From Oenococcus sicerae (GTDB lineage Bacteria > Bacillota > Bacilli > Lactobacillales > Lactobacillaceae), in the NCBI RefSeq assembly GCF_004102045.2, contig NZ_CP029684.2:1488001-1552000 (forward strand): a DNA stretch of 64,000 bases, in the 5' to 3' direction. The notes under the pieces were generated by a model that was given only the letters and a program-made list of their open reading frames with translations, was not told the DNA's origin and made no database searches. Position 1 is the stretch's first letter; each line of letters starts with the position of its first letter. Below, piece after piece: positions 27,240 through 37,206 of this stretch. The position numbers and the translations under genes are program-made.

Positions 27240-29081
27240 ATGGCAAATTTAATTCCAAAAAGCACAATTGAACAAGTTAAAGACGCAGTCAATATTGTTG
27301 ATTTTATTGGCAAATATGTCGATCTAAAGAAAAAGGGCAAGTATTTTTGGGGACTATGTCCTTTTGAGGCTGAAAATACACCCAGTTTTACAGTTGACGA
27401 AGTCGGACAGCGTTACAAATGTTATTCATGCGGCCGCAGCGGCAATGTTTTTGATTATATTTCCGAAAAAAATGGCCTTTCTTTTCCCCAAGCTGTCGTA
27501 AAAGCTGCCGAAAGTGTTGGCATCAAAATTGATCAGAAATACACAGAGAATGCTGCTAATCATTTTAATGAAAAAGATCAAGATCTCATTAATTTGAACA
27601 CCCAAGCCGCTGAGATTTTCACGCATTTATTATTGAATACTGATTTGTCGACTGAAGCTTTAAAGTACCTAGTGGAGACCAGAAAGCTTGATCGTGCAAC
27701 GATTACAGAATTTCAGTTAGGCTTTTTGCCCAGCAGCTGGTCTTTACATGACTTTTTTGATGAAAAGAAAATCCCGGTTGAGATTCAGCTAGCTTCGGGT
27801 ATCATCTCACAATATGATGATGGCAGTTTTCACGATGTCTTTTCCAACCGCATCATGTTTCCTTTAAAAGATTCTTATGGCAATATAGTTGGTTTTTCTG
27901 GACGGACCTTGGACAAGGCAAATTCAGCTAAGTATATCAATTCCAAAGAGACTGCTGTTTTCAAAAAATCACAACTTTTATATCATTTTGATGTCGCTAA
28001 ACAAGCGGCAAAGCTCTCTCAGCATCTGATTCTACTTGAGGGCTACCTTGATGTGATAGCGGCTCATAAGGTCGGTATCGATTATGGTGTTGCTTCAATG
28101 GGCACGAGTTTGACAAAAGACCAATTGCAGTTGATTTCGCGAAATAGTCCAACATTGACGATTGCTTATGATGGCGATTCGGCTGGCCAGAATGCGACTT
28201 GGCGTGCAATTGAAGAAGCGAAAAAATTTCCTCACTTACAATTAGAAATTGTCACGATTCCAGATAAAAAAGATCCAGATGAGTATCTGCAGGCTAAGGG
28301 TCCAGCGGCTTTAAAACAAATATTTGAAGAGGACTCCACCTCGATCAATGATTTTGCTTTTGAATATTTAAAACAAAATCGCAATCTTGAAAATCCAGCA
28401 AATTTGAGTGATTATACAAATGATTTGCTTAAATTTCTCGGTAGCCATTCAAATCCGATCGCAAATGATCTGACTTTAAAAAAGCTTTCCGACCAGTTCG
28501 GCTTGAGCCGCTCTGTTTTGGATCAATCGTTAAAACAAGTCACTGCTCCTGATCAGGTACAAGCTGAGTATCACCAGAACTTAGAAAAAGCATCGGATCC
28601 GCCGACCGAAGTGAAGGCTCGTGATCCTTTAAGCAGCCAAGAAGCAATGATTGAAAGAAAAATGATCGTTTCTGCCCTCTATCATGAAACAGTTTTCCAA
28701 GAAATTGAGAAACAAGGGAAAGTAATTTTTCATGACCCGCGAAATCAACTTTATTATTTTCTAATTAAAGGATATCGCGGTAAGCATCCTGGCAATCAGG
28801 CAATTGGTGATGCCTTAATGGCCAATATGACAGCTGATGAAAAAGATAATTTTAATCAACTCTTAACGGACCAAGTCGATTTCTATGCAAGTGATAATAT
28901 CAAAGCCATTGATGATTATTTGTGGCAGCTCAGTAGTCGAATTCCGTTTGAAAAAAAAATTAAACAAACCAAAATCGAAATTCAGCAAGCGATTAATTTG
29001 AATCAAAATGATCGTATCAAAGAACTAAATGTTCAATTAGCGAAGCTAATGAAAGAAAAGGCAGGTAACAAACGTGGCTAA
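27240..29081 (+). CDS. dnaG: DNA primase
   Basis: Synthesises RNA primers at the replication fork, 613 residues from the ATG at 27240. The zinc domain has C40, C61 and C64, but the expected histidine of CPFH is Glu43 (CPFE), so one of four zinc ligands is changed. The catalytic TOPRIM core is intact: [13 protein letters not shown] and [14 protein letters not shown] helicase-binding C-terminal domain follows. No Shine-Dalgarno precedes the ATG, and the -10 lies 10 nt away, so it is probably leaderless. A TTG-started longer frame overlaps the promoter. It overlaps rpoD by 8 nt. Confidence 0.96.
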   Translation: MANLIPKSTIEQVKDAVNIVDFIGKYVDLKKKGKYFWGLCPFEAENTPSFTVDEVGQRYKCYSCGRSGNVFDYISEKNGLSFPQAVVKAAESVGIKIDQKYTENAANHFNEKDQDLINLNTQAAEIFTHLLLNTDLSTEALKYLVETRKLDRATITEFQLGFLPSSWSLHDFFDEKKIPVEIQLASGIISQYDDGSFHDVFSNRIMFPLKDSYGNIVGFSGRTLDKANSAKYINSKETAVFKKSQLLYHFDVAKQAAKLSQHLILLEGYLDVIAAHKVGIDYGVASMGTSLTKDQLQLISRNSPTLTIAYDGDSAGQNATWRAIEEAKKFPHLQLEIVTIPDKKDPDEYLQAKGPAALKQIFEEDSTSINDFAFEYLKQNRNLENPANLSDYTNDLLKFLGSHSNPIANDLTLKKLSDQFGLSRSVLDQSLKQVTAPDQVQAEYHQNLEKASDPPTEVKARDPLSSQEAMIERKMIVSALYHETVFQEIEKQGKVIFHDPRNQLYYFLIKGYRGKHPGNQAIGDALMANMTADEKDNFNQLLTDQVDFYASDNIKAIDDYLWQLSSRIPFEKKIKQTKIEIQQAINLNQNDRIKELNVQLAKLMKEKAGNKRG

Positions 29082-30453
29082 AAAAATTATAGTTTCAAAT
29101 GAAAATACTGTTGCTGAAATTCAGGCAGCTTTAGAAAAAGTAAATGTTAAATTTTTAAAGAAAGATCGTAAAAACGAACTTCTTAATTTGGCTGAGAGCT
29201 ACAATCGAAAAATTGGCGGATCGGATAACAGCAGTGACAAAGCAATCACGATTAAAACAGCCAAAACAGTTGTCAAAAGCAGAGCTAAAAAACCACTAAG
29301 ACAGAAAAACAGTAAAAAAGCTGAACCTATTGCGGCTGATTTTGATGAAAAAACTTATGAGAAGGGTCTTAAAGCATTCATCAAAAAGAATAAAAAAACT
29401 GGTCATGTTGTCTATGATGATTTGGAAGAAAAAATTGCCAAACCCTTTAGCTTGAATGCAGATCAAATTGACAAGTTGATCGAAAAAGTTGAAGATGCTG
29501 GTATTTCAATTGTTGACGAAAATGGTAATCCATCTGAAAAATCATTGAAAGTCAAGAGCAATACTTTAAGCAAAGAAGAGTTAGCACAGGCTTCTTCTGC
29601 ACCTAAAGGAGTTAAAATCAATGATCCGGTTAGGATGTATTTAAAAGAAATTGGTCGTGTGTCACTGCTGAATGCTGATCAAGAGGTGACGATCGCCAAG
29701 CGTATTGAACAAGGCGGTCCTGATGGTGAACGTGCACGTCAGGAACTAGCTGAAGCCAACCTGCGTTTGGTCGTTTCGATCGCTAAACGTTACGTTGGTC
29801 GCGGCATGCATTTCTTGGATCTGATTCAAGAAGGCAATATGGGACTCATGAAAGCTGTCGAGAAATTTGATTATACAAAAGGTTTTAAGTTTTCGACTTA
29901 TGCAACTTGGTGGATTCGTCAGGCTATTACACGTGCGATCGCCGACCAGGCGCGGACGATCAGAATTCCGGTGCATATGGTTGAGACGATCAACAAGTTG
30001 ATCAGGATCCAACGTACTTTGATCCAAGACCTTGGTCGTGATCCGATGCCTGAAGAAATTGGCGCAGAAATGGAATTAACAGCTGACAAGATTCGTGAAA
30101 TTCAAAAAATTGCCCAAGAACCAGTATCTTTGGAAACACCTATTGGTGAAGAAGATGATTCTCATTTGGGTGATTTCATTGAAGACAACGAAGGCGAGTC
30201 ACCAATCGAATCTACTTCTGACCAAATGCTAAAAGATCAGTTAGAAGAGGTATTGGGTACTTTAACTGAGCGCGAGGAGAATGTTTTACGCTTGCGTTTT
30301 GGTCTGGAAGATGGCAAGACTCGGACTTTAGAAGAAGTGGGCCGTGTCTTTGGTGTAACACGTGAGCGTATCCGCCAAATTGAAGCCAAGGCACTGCGCA
30401 AACTTCGTCATCCAAGTCGTTCCAAGCAATTAAAAGACTTTATGGAGGAATGA
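29074..30453 (+). CDS. rpoD: Primary sigma factor SigA (RpoD)
   Basis: Housekeeping sigma factor, 459 residues, starting with GTG at 29074. A lysine-rich N-terminal region 1.1 precedes region 1.2 ([19 protein letters not shown] near residue 184). Region 2 is textbook ([16 protein letters not shown], then [20 protein letters not shown]). Region 4 has the helix-turn-helix [19 protein letters not shown] and the end [15 protein letters not shown]. It is coupled to dnaG as in other Firmicutes and followed by a terminator. Confidence 0.98.
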   Translation: MAKKIIVSNENTVAEIQAALEKVNVKFLKKDRKNELLNLAESYNRKIGGSDNSSDKAITIKTAKTVVKSRAKKPLRQKNSKKAEPIAADFDEKTYEKGLKAFIKKNKKTGHVVYDDLEEKIAKPFSLNADQIDKLIEKVEDAGISIVDENGNPSEKSLKVKSNTLSKEELAQASSAPKGVKINDPVRMYLKEIGRVSLLNADQEVTIAKRIEQGGPDGERARQELAEANLRLVVSIAKRYVGRGMHFLDLIQEGNMGLMKAVEKFDYTKGFKFSTYATWWIRQAITRAIADQARTIRIPVHMVETINKLIRIQRTLIQDLGRDPMPEEIGAEMELTADKIREIQKIAQEPVSLETPIGEEDDSHLGDFIEDNEGESPIESTSDQMLKDQLEEVLGTLTEREENVLRLRFGLEDGKTRTLEEVGRVFGVTRERIRQIEAKALRKLRHPSRSKQLKDFMEE

Positions 30454-30466
30454 ACTTGACGTGTTG

Positions 30467-30496
30467 CAAAACTGGATTTCATGGTCCAGTTTTTTA
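30467..30496 (+). terminator. Terminator after rpoD
   Basis: AACTGGA (30469-30475) with TCCAGTT (30485-30491), followed by a T-run. Confidence 0.85.
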
Positions 30497-30530
30497 TTTG
30501 AGCCAATCAGAGAAAGGATGAATTGATTTT

Positions 30531-31223
30531 ATGGCAAGACTATCAGACCGATTAATGGCAATATATCAGCTGATCGATCAGGATGCAATTGTAATTGATG
30601 TTGGGACTGATCACGCTGCGATCCCAATTGCTTTAATAGAAAGTGGCAAAACCGCTTTCGTGATCGCTTCAGATGTTGGTAAAGGACCTTTAATTCAAGC
30701 AGAAGAACAAATTGGGTTAGCTGATCTAGACGATGCCAACCGAATCGACTTACGACTTGGCAATGGTTTATCAGTCGCAAATAAAGCGGATAAAATAGAT
30801 ACGATCGTGATCGCTGGCATGGGTGGCGAATTGATCGCCAAACTGTTATCGCAAATACCTGATTTTCTTAATGCTGCAAAATTGATTTTGCAGGCCAATA
30901 ACGAACAAGCTGACGTGAGACGTATGATCGCACAAAGCAATCGGCTCATTACTGATGAGCAGATATTATTGGAAAACGGCCATTTTTACGAAATTATTGT
31001 CGCAACACAAACAGATAAAATGATTCCTTTGACTACTGCAGAACTCAAATTCGGACCCAAGTTGCTGCAAATAAAATCCGAACTCTTTCGACGAAAATGG
31101 CAGCAAGAACTTCAGCGCTTAAATAAAATCAAAAAAACACTTGAGCAGTCATCTCAAAGGTCCACAATACGATACGATAGTGTGCAAACAGAAATAAAGG
31201 AAATTGAGGAAGTACTTAAATGA
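30531..31223 (+). CDS. trmK: tRNA (adenine(22)-N1)-methyltransferase
   Basis: A SAM-dependent enzyme methylating A22 in tRNAs, 230 residues. The Rossmann motif is IDVGTDHAAIPIAL near residue 23. The family-typical VIAGMGGELI is near residue 91, and LILQANNEQADVRRMI is near 118. It sits downstream of rpoD, as in B. subtilis (yqfN), but the usual yqfO partner is absent. A helical tail ends the protein. Its stop overlaps the pepT ATG. Confidence 0.93.
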   Translation: MARLSDRLMAIYQLIDQDAIVIDVGTDHAAIPIALIESGKTAFVIASDVGKGPLIQAEEQIGLADLDDANRIDLRLGNGLSVANKADKIDTIVIAGMGGELIAKLLSQIPDFLNAAKLILQANNEQADVRRMIAQSNRLITDEQILLENGHFYEIIVATQTDKMIPLTTAELKFGPKLLQIKSELFRRKWQQELQRLNKIKKTLEQSSQRSTIRYDSVQTEIKEIEEVLK

Positions 31224-32443
31224 AATATGAAAAATTAGTCGATCGTTTTATTGCTTACGCCAAAGTTAATACGCGCTCCAACGAAACTTCAACAACAATT
31301 CCTAGCGATCCCAAAGAAGTCGCTTTTCTAGCAAAACTTGCTAGCGAAATCAAAGAACTTGGTTTCGCTGATGTCCGTACCATGAAAGACGGCTATTTAT
31401 TTGCTAGAATTCCAGCCAGTAAAGGCAAAGAAACTGTTGATCCAATCGGTTTTATTGCGCACGTGGATACTGCAGACTTCAATGCAGAAAACATTCAGCC
31501 CGAAGTGCATGAAAACTATGATGGTGAATCCGTTATCAAATTAAATGATGATTATAATTTGGATCCGGCTGTTTTCCCGAATTTGCATAATTACAAAGGA
31601 CATACTTTAATCACAACTGATGGTACGACGTTACTTGGTGCTGATGATAAGGCTGGTGTGGCCGAAATCATTACGGCCATGTCTTATTTACTTGATCATC
31701 CGCAAATTCAACATGGCGAAATTGAAATTGCCTTTGGTCCAGATGAAGAAATCGGTGTTGGAGCTGATCATTTTGATACGAAAAATTTTGCTGCTAAATT
31801 CGCCTTTACAGTCGATGGTTCTATCAAAGGTGAATTAGAATGGGCAACTTTTTCTGCCTCAGCAGCTGTTATCAAGGCTGTTGGAACGCAAGTGCACCCC
31901 TCAAGTGGTTTTGGCAAATTAATCAATCCATTGATCGCAATTATTGATGTTTTCAACTTGCTGCCAAATGAACGACCAGAAAATACGAAGGGCGATCAAG
32001 GATATTATTATTTACTGAATCTCGATGGGGATGGTGACTCAGCCATGGCAAATCTTATTATTCGTGATTTTAAGCGAGATGGTTTAGCTAAGAGAAAACA
32101 GATTCTAGCGGATGCTGTAAAAAAAGTGAACTCGGCCTACCCACACCTGGTTTTGGAATTAAGTCAGCATGATCAGTATTACAATATGGCTGATATTCTA
32201 AAAGACCATATGGAATCAGTACATCTGGCAGAAGCGGCATTTAAGGCACTATCGATTGAAGCGGATGAGCAGCCTGTGCGTGGCGGCACAGATGGTTCTA
32301 AAATAACTTTTCTTGGTTTGCCAACGCCAAACATTTTTACAGGTGCTGAAAATCTGCATGGCCGCTATGAGTTCGCCTCAGTGCAGGATATGGAACTGGC
32401 AACAGATGTTATTTTAAAAATTATCGAGCTGCATTCAAAATAA
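31220..32443 (+). CDS. pepT: Peptidase T (tripeptidase)
   Basis: A zinc aminotripeptidase of the M20B family, 407 residues, releasing N-terminal residues from tripeptides. Metal ligands appear in GFIAHVDTADF near residue 80, LLGADDKAGVAEI near 140 and FGPDEEIGVGADHF near 175. The conserved RGGTDGSKI is near residue 355 and FTGAENLHGRYEF near 380. Substrate specificity follows from the family. It overlaps trmK by 4 nt. Confidence 0.94.
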   Translation: MKYEKLVDRFIAYAKVNTRSNETSTTIPSDPKEVAFLAKLASEIKELGFADVRTMKDGYLFARIPASKGKETVDPIGFIAHVDTADFNAENIQPEVHENYDGESVIKLNDDYNLDPAVFPNLHNYKGHTLITTDGTTLLGADDKAGVAEIITAMSYLLDHPQIQHGEIEIAFGPDEEIGVGADHFDTKNFAAKFAFTVDGSIKGELEWATFSASAAVIKAVGTQVHPSSGFGKLINPLIAIIDVFNLLPNERPENTKGDQGYYYLLNLDGDGDSAMANLIIRDFKRDGLAKRKQILADAVKKVNSAYPHLVLELSQHDQYYNMADILKDHMESVHLAEAAFKALSIEADEQPVRGGTDGSKITFLGLPTPNIFTGAENLHGRYEFASVQDMELATDVILKIIELHSK

Positions 32444-32452
32444 AGCCAATAA

Positions 32453-32489
32453 AAAAACTCCCGAAATTACTTCTCGGAAGTTTTTTTTG
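32453..32489. terminator. Bidirectional terminator pepT / DUF2929 gene
   Basis: AAAACTCCCGA with TCGGAAGTTTT (one mismatch) around an 8-nt loop. It is flanked by A- and T-runs on the two sides and overlaps the end of the minus-strand gene. Confidence 0.75.
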
Positions 32490-32670
32490 TCTCATCAGAG
32501 TTAGCTGATTGAGAGATATGAGTGATAAGGATGGCAGCAAGTTCACCAATGATCAGCCACACAATCGTGACTTTTAAAGGATTAAAAATTTGCTGAGAAA
32601 GTTGACCCACGATAAATCCAAGCACATTTCCTAAAACAACCGACCAAAAAGCAACAACAATATATTTCAT
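32467..32670 (-). CDS. DUF2929-like small membrane protein
   Basis: A 67-residue protein with two hydrophobic helices (IVVAFWSVVLGNVLGFIVG and VTIVWLIIGELAAILIT) and a charged hydrophilic tail. It resembles the DUF2929 (YjzD-type) family, whose function is unknown. I start it at the ATG at 32670, which lies 7 nt after a strong promoter and lacks a Shine-Dalgarno, so the message is probably leaderless. Longer frames from upstream codons run into the promoter. It is divergent from dnaE. Confidence 0.75.
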   Translation of the reverse strand: MKYIVVAFWSVVLGNVLGFIVGQLSQQIFNPLKVTIVWLIIGELAAILITHISQSANSDETKKTSEK

Positions 32671-32677
32671 ACAAAGC

Positions 32678-32706
32678 ATTGTAAATCTATTGCGAAAAAA
32701 ATACAA
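32678..32706 (-). promoter_or_regulatory. Promoter of the DUF2929-like gene
   Basis: On the minus strand TTGTAT (32706-32701), a 17-nt spacer, TACAAT (32683-32678), then 7 nt to the ATG. Both elements and the spacing are good, which makes this one of the clearest leaderless cases in the window. Confidence 0.7.
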
Positions 32707-32711
32707 TTATA

Positions 32712-32725
32712 CGAACACATTTTCG
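32712..32725. promoter_or_regulatory. Candidate LexA (SOS) box before dnaE
   Basis: CGAACACATTTTCG matches the LexA consensus CGAAC-RNRY-GTTCG at 13 of 14 positions (T for G at position 10). It sits in a longer perfect inverted repeat, ATACGAA-N6-TTCGTAT (32709-32728), between the divergent promoters of dnaE and the DUF2929-like gene and overlapping the dnaE -35 region. Confidence 0.55.
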
Positions 32726-32743
32726 TATCAATGCTATTCGCGA

Positions 32744-32749
32744 TATTAT
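32744..32749 (+). promoter_or_regulatory. -10 box of dnaE
   Basis: TATTAT ends 6 nt before the dnaE ATG; a weak -35 (TTTCGT, 32721-32726) lies 17 nt upstream and overlaps the LexA-like site. Confidence 0.5.
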
Positions 32750-32755
32750 TGAAGT

Positions 32756-35638
32756 ATGTCTTACACACCATTGCAAGTATTTAGCGAATACGATCTGTTG
32801 AAAAATCCTGACTCGACTGAGGATCTTGTTTTAATGCTGAAAAAAAGATCTTTTAAAGCTGCTATTTTGGCCAATCATGATTATCTGTACGGTGCTGAAA
32901 AATTTCGTCAGACTGCAATTTCTGCTGGAATTCGTCCAATTATCGGTTTAACGATTAGTAATACGAATCATGGAGAAATTATTGCGGTCGCGAAAAACTA
33001 TGCCGGCTATCAGCATTTGATGATCATCAGCAGTTGGCTGGCATTTAACCAAGATAAGCAATTGGATCTGGACACTGATAACTTTGATTTTTCACAGCTT
33101 GTTCTCATTTTGCAAGATAATCAAGAAGGTAAAGTGCAGCGTGTTACCACATTTTCGAGAAAACAGCTCGGGTATTTTCCGATTGACTGGGTCAAAGAAA
33201 ATGATGCTGTTGTTGCGACGGCCTTAAGGCACATTGATGAAAATAGACTCGATTTCACTGGTCAACCCGAATTATCTGGCAGTTATTTAAAAGACGAAGA
33301 TTTTTACAGCTCTGCTTTACCTGCTGAAATACTAGCAAATAATGAACATTTCATCGAATCGATCAGTGACGACTGGCCAACAAGCCAAAGACATCTGCCA
33401 ATTTACCCACTCCCTGAGAAAGAAGAGAATCCAGAACTTTATTTAAAAAAATTAGTCAAACTGGGTCTCAAAAATCGTTTTAGGAAATCAGAAATTCCTG
33501 TTTTCTATCAAAAAAGAATTGATTTTGAACTTGGCATTATTTTTCAGCTCGATTTAGCTGATTATTTTCTTGTGGTGTGGGATATTATTAATTTCGCCCG
33601 TCATCAAAATATCCAATTAGGTGCTGGACGGGGCTCAGCAGTTGGTTCGTTGGTTGCTTACGCGCTTTACATTACAACTATCGACCCGCTGGAATACGAT
33701 CTTTATTTTGAACGTTTTTTGAATCCCAAACGTGTTCAGTTACCAGATATTGATATTGATGTGCCAGGAAATCGCCGGCAAGAAATCGTTGAGTATTTAC
33801 AGGAAAAGTATTCAATTGATCATTTTTCTCAGATTGGCACTTTTGATACTTTTAAAAGGCGCTTAGCCGTTCGAGATAGTGCCCGAATCTTTGCCAGTAG
33901 CGAGGGCAGTTTGAAACGTTTTTCGAGTTTTATGGCGCAAAATAACGATGCTTTAGAAAATGCTGATCCTGATAATCTGCCTGATGCTATTTCTGATTTG
34001 CCACATGCAGCACAAATTATCGGACTGGCACAATCAATTTCAGGTTTGCCTCGGCATGTTGGTATTCATGCTGCTGGGATTGTTTTAAGCCCTGAAAAAT
34101 TAGTTCGTTACGTTCCTTTGAATAAAATTTCCGATGTCACAGTCACACAATTTGATAAAGATGATGTTGAAGCGATCGGATTAGTTAAATTTGACTTGCT
34201 GCGACTGACAAACTTGGACATGATCGCTGATATCAGAAATTTGATCAAACAGCATTTTCAAAAAGAAATTAATTTAGATAAGGTACCGCTTGATGACGAA
34301 AAAGTTTTGACCTTATTCCGTAATCTACAAACGAACGGTATTTTTCAATTCGAATCCGAGTCTGCTAAAAGCGCTTTAAAACAAGTTTCTGTAACCAGTT
34401 TTGCTGATATTGTTGCCGTGAATGCTCTGAATCGACCTGGACCATCGGAAAATATTCCAAATTATGCCAAGGGCAAAGCTGATCCAACCAAAATTAAACT
34501 AATAGACAATAGCCTGCAACAAATTCTACTTCCAACCTATGGTGTCATTATTTATCAAGAACAGGTTATGCAGATCGCACAAGTTTATGCTGGTTTCACC
34601 CTTGGTGAAGCTGATGTTTTTCGAGCAGCGATTGGACACAAAAATGAAGAAAAATTATTGGCTCAGCATGATGCTTTTATCAGAGGTTCGATCGAAAATG
34701 GCCACGAAACAGCACAGGCTGAGGAAATTTTTTCTTATATTGAAAGATTCGCCAATTATGGTTTTAATAAAAGCCACGCTGTTGCATACAGCAAATTGGC
34801 TTTTGAAATCGCCTATCTCAAAGCTTATTTCCCAATGGAATTTTTTAGTGTTTTATTAAATTACGATAGTAAAGCTGTTTATTTACAAGACGTAAAAAAC
34901 GCTGGTATCAAGCTTTTAGGACCGGATATCAATCATGCTGAACAAGCTTTTATCAGTGATGACAAGGCAATTTATATTGGATTGAATAAAGTAAAAGGAC
35001 TAAATAGACAAGTTGCAGATGAAATTCTTCAAGAAAGACATGCTAATGGTTTATTCTCGAGCCTGATTGATTTTCTAAAGAGAATGGCTGGTAGTCGTTT
35101 GGCCGATAGCGACATCGTACAATTAGCATATGCTGGTGCCTTAGATCATTTTGGCTACACACGACAAGAATTAGTTAATAATGCTAGTTCGATGATTACT
35201 GCCATGCAGTTTGGCGGCAGTCTCCTAAATGAAACCAAAATGGCGTCAGCCGATGAGATGCCTTTACTAGATCGACTAAATCACGAAAAAGAGACTTTGG
35301 GTTTTGCAATTTCAGGTCATCCTATTGATAGTCTTAGAAAAGAAATTGTTGAAAAAGGGTATACACAAATCATTGATTTGAAGGCTGATCAACAGGTCAA
35401 GATGGCAGTTATGATCGATTCGATTCGAACAACAAGGGATAAAAATGGTAATCAAATGGCTTTTGTTTCTATCTCTGATGGAACCGGCGAGAGTTCGCTC
35501 ACAGTTTTTGCGCGTGAATATGTACAATTAGCATCGATTTTGAAATCTGGTGCACTAATTGCCTTAATTGGTAGGACGCAGTTGAGAAAAGATGAAATAA
35601 ATATTATTGTGAATAAAATACAACGGATCGGTCACTGA
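32756..35638 (+). CDS. dnaE: DNA polymerase III alpha subunit, DnaE type
   Basis: The second replicative polymerase, which in PolC organisms extends primers on the lagging strand. At 960 residues it is shorter than most DnaE proteins (about 1070-1160). The PHP domain is degenerate: the N-terminal HxH is Gln7-x-Phe9 (LQVFSEYDLL), and TDH is replaced by ANH. The polymerase core is intact, with GAGRGSAVGSLVAYAL, the catalytic PDIDIDVPGNRR and FNKSHAVAYS. A C-terminal OB fold ends the chain. The ATG has no Shine-Dalgarno and lies 6 nt from the -10. A LexA-like box is upstream. Confidence 0.96.
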   Translation: MSYTPLQVFSEYDLLKNPDSTEDLVLMLKKRSFKAAILANHDYLYGAEKFRQTAISAGIRPIIGLTISNTNHGEIIAVAKNYAGYQHLMIISSWLAFNQDKQLDLDTDNFDFSQLVLILQDNQEGKVQRVTTFSRKQLGYFPIDWVKENDAVVATALRHIDENRLDFTGQPELSGSYLKDEDFYSSALPAEILANNEHFIESISDDWPTSQRHLPIYPLPEKEENPELYLKKLVKLGLKNRFRKSEIPVFYQKRIDFELGIIFQLDLADYFLVVWDIINFARHQNIQLGAGRGSAVGSLVAYALYITTIDPLEYDLYFERFLNPKRVQLPDIDIDVPGNRRQEIVEYLQEKYSIDHFSQIGTFDTFKRRLAVRDSARIFASSEGSLKRFSSFMAQNNDALENADPDNLPDAISDLPHAAQIIGLAQSISGLPRHVGIHAAGIVLSPEKLVRYVPLNKISDVTVTQFDKDDVEAIGLVKFDLLRLTNLDMIADIRNLIKQHFQKEINLDKVPLDDEKVLTLFRNLQTNGIFQFESESAKSALKQVSVTSFADIVAVNALNRPGPSENIPNYAKGKADPTKIKLIDNSLQQILLPTYGVIIYQEQVMQIAQVYAGFTLGEADVFRAAIGHKNEEKLLAQHDAFIRGSIENGHETAQAEEIFSYIERFANYGFNKSHAVAYSKLAFEIAYLKAYFPMEFFSVLLNYDSKAVYLQDVKNAGIKLLGPDINHAEQAFISDDKAIYIGLNKVKGLNRQVADEILQERHANGLFSSLIDFLKRMAGSRLADSDIVQLAYAGALDHFGYTRQELVNNASSMITAMQFGGSLLNETKMASADEMPLLDRLNHEKETLGFAISGHPIDSLRKEIVEKGYTQIIDLKADQQVKMAVMIDSIRTTRDKNGNQMAFVSISDGTGESSLTVFAREYVQLASILKSGALIALIGRTQLRKDEINIIVNKIQRIGH

Positions 35639-35651
35639 TTCGTGAAGAAAA

Positions 35652-35660
35652 TGTTAAGAT
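35652..35660 (+). promoter_or_regulatory. Extended -10 promoter of pyk (candidate)
   Basis: TGT-TAAGAT upstream of pyk matches an extended -10, with a start near 35667 and a leader of about 43 nt. Confidence 0.4.
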
Positions 35661-35709
35661 AAAAGTGTTTTGTTATTGTTAAATGATAAACAAAAAACAG
35701 GAGCATTGA

Positions 35710-37143
35710 ATGAAAAAGACAAAGATTGTTTCCACTTTAGGTCCTGCATCCAACAACCTAAAAATTATTTCCGCATTGATCAAAAGCGGAATTAATGTTG
35801 CACGTTTTAATTTTAGTCATGGTGATCACGATGAGCATGCTGCTCGTATGGGACTGGTTCACGAAGCTGAAAAAAAGACTGGTAAATTAATTGGTTTTAT
35901 GCTTGATACTAAAGGTGCTGAGATCCGGACAACGGTTCAAGACACGCCAAGTGGCAAAATTGCATTCAAGAAAGGCGATAAACTTCGCATTTCGATGAAT
36001 GAAAAGAACAAGGGCACAAAAGAAAAGATTGCCGTCACTTATAAAGGACTCTATGATGACGTCAAAGTCGGCGGAAAAGTTTTGTTCGATGATGGCATTA
36101 TTGAAATGACCGTCACTGCCAAAGATTCTAAAAACAAGGAACTACTTGTTGAAGTTGATAATGACGGCGTCCTTGGCGGCAGAAAAGGTGTCAATGCACC
36201 TGGTGTTGCTATTAATTTACCTGGTATTACAAAAAAGGACAAGTCAGACATTGAATTTGGTTTGGAACAAGGAATTGACTTCATAGCCGCTTCTTTTGTC
36301 CGTAAGGCCCAAGATGTTTTGGATATTCGTAAGCTCTTAAAGAAACATCATCAGGAAGACCATGTCATGATTTTCCCGAAAATCGAATCACAAGAGGGTA
36401 TTGATAACTTCGAATCAATTGTTGCTGTCTCTGATGGATTGATGGTTCCTCGTGGTGATATGGGTGTTGAAATTCCGTATGAAGAAGTACCTGTTATCCA
36501 AAAGAAGATGATCCGTTATATGAATCGTTTAGGCAAACCAGTTATTACTGCCACACAAATGCTTGATTCGATGATCGAGAATCCTCGTGCAACTCGTGCA
36601 GAAATCAATGATGTTGAAAATGCTGTCTGGGACGGTACTGATGCAACGATGCTTTCCGGCGAATCAGCTAATGGAAGCTGGCCAGTCGAAGCTGTTGCTA
36701 CTATGGCAACTTCAGATGAATACGCTGAAAATCACGTTCATGACGATGGTAATCGAATTGATTTACGAAACGAACCAAAAGCAAGCGACACGGAAGTATT
36801 AGCTCAAGCAGCCGTTGACGCTGCTCGTGAAGCTGGTGCTAAAGTGATCGTGGCTTCAACAGCCTCTGGTTATACGGCACGTTTGATATCTAAGTTCCGT
36901 CCCGATGTGCCTATTTTGGCAATTACCTATGATGAGTTAACGGCTCGTTCATTGACGATTAATTATGCCGTCTATCCAGTTGTTAAGGAAGCACCAGAAA
37001 CGACTGATGATATGATTGAATTAGCAAAGAAAACGGTTCATGAGCATAAAATTGCTAAAAAAGGCGATACAATCGTGGTTACAGCTGGATTACCAATCAA
37101 AAAACCTGGTACGACTAACTTAATTCACGTTGTCAAGCTTTAA
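35710..37143 (+). CDS. pyk: Pyruvate kinase
   Basis: Converts phosphoenolpyruvate and ADP to pyruvate and ATP. Length is 477 residues, giving the A, B and C domains but not the extra C-terminal PEP-utiliser domain of Bacillus and many Lactobacillus enzymes. Substrate and metal residues are visible in ARFNFSHG, IFPKIESQEG near residue 225 and VPRGDMGVEIP near 250. TATQMLDSM is near residue 282. AGGAG precedes the ATG at 35710. It is monocistronic, with a terminator downstream. Confidence 0.97.
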   Translation: MKKTKIVSTLGPASNNLKIISALIKSGINVARFNFSHGDHDEHAARMGLVHEAEKKTGKLIGFMLDTKGAEIRTTVQDTPSGKIAFKKGDKLRISMNEKNKGTKEKIAVTYKGLYDDVKVGGKVLFDDGIIEMTVTAKDSKNKELLVEVDNDGVLGGRKGVNAPGVAINLPGITKKDKSDIEFGLEQGIDFIAASFVRKAQDVLDIRKLLKKHHQEDHVMIFPKIESQEGIDNFESIVAVSDGLMVPRGDMGVEIPYEEVPVIQKKMIRYMNRLGKPVITATQMLDSMIENPRATRAEINDVENAVWDGTDATMLSGESANGSWPVEAVATMATSDEYAENHVHDDGNRIDLRNEPKASDTEVLAQAAVDAAREAGAKVIVASTASGYTARLISKFRPDVPILAITYDELTARSLTINYAVYPVVKEAPETTDDMIELAKKTVHEHKIAKKGDTIVVTAGLPIKKPGTTNLIHVVKL

Positions 37144-37161
37144 GTTTTGAATATATTTTTA

Positions 37162-37190
37162 AAAACAACCACAACGATGGCTGTTTTTTT
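37162..37190 (+). terminator. Terminator after pyk
   Basis: AAAACAACC (37162-37170) with GGCTGTTTT (37179-37187), one mismatch, followed by T residues. Confidence 0.7.
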
Positions 37191-37206
37191 GTACACTAAT
37201 AAGGTT

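Noticed and set aside
35710-37143. Pyruvate kinase truncated at the C-terminus
   Set aside because: The missing PEP-utiliser-like domain is absent from many bacterial pyruvate kinases, and a terminator follows; it is a normal short form.
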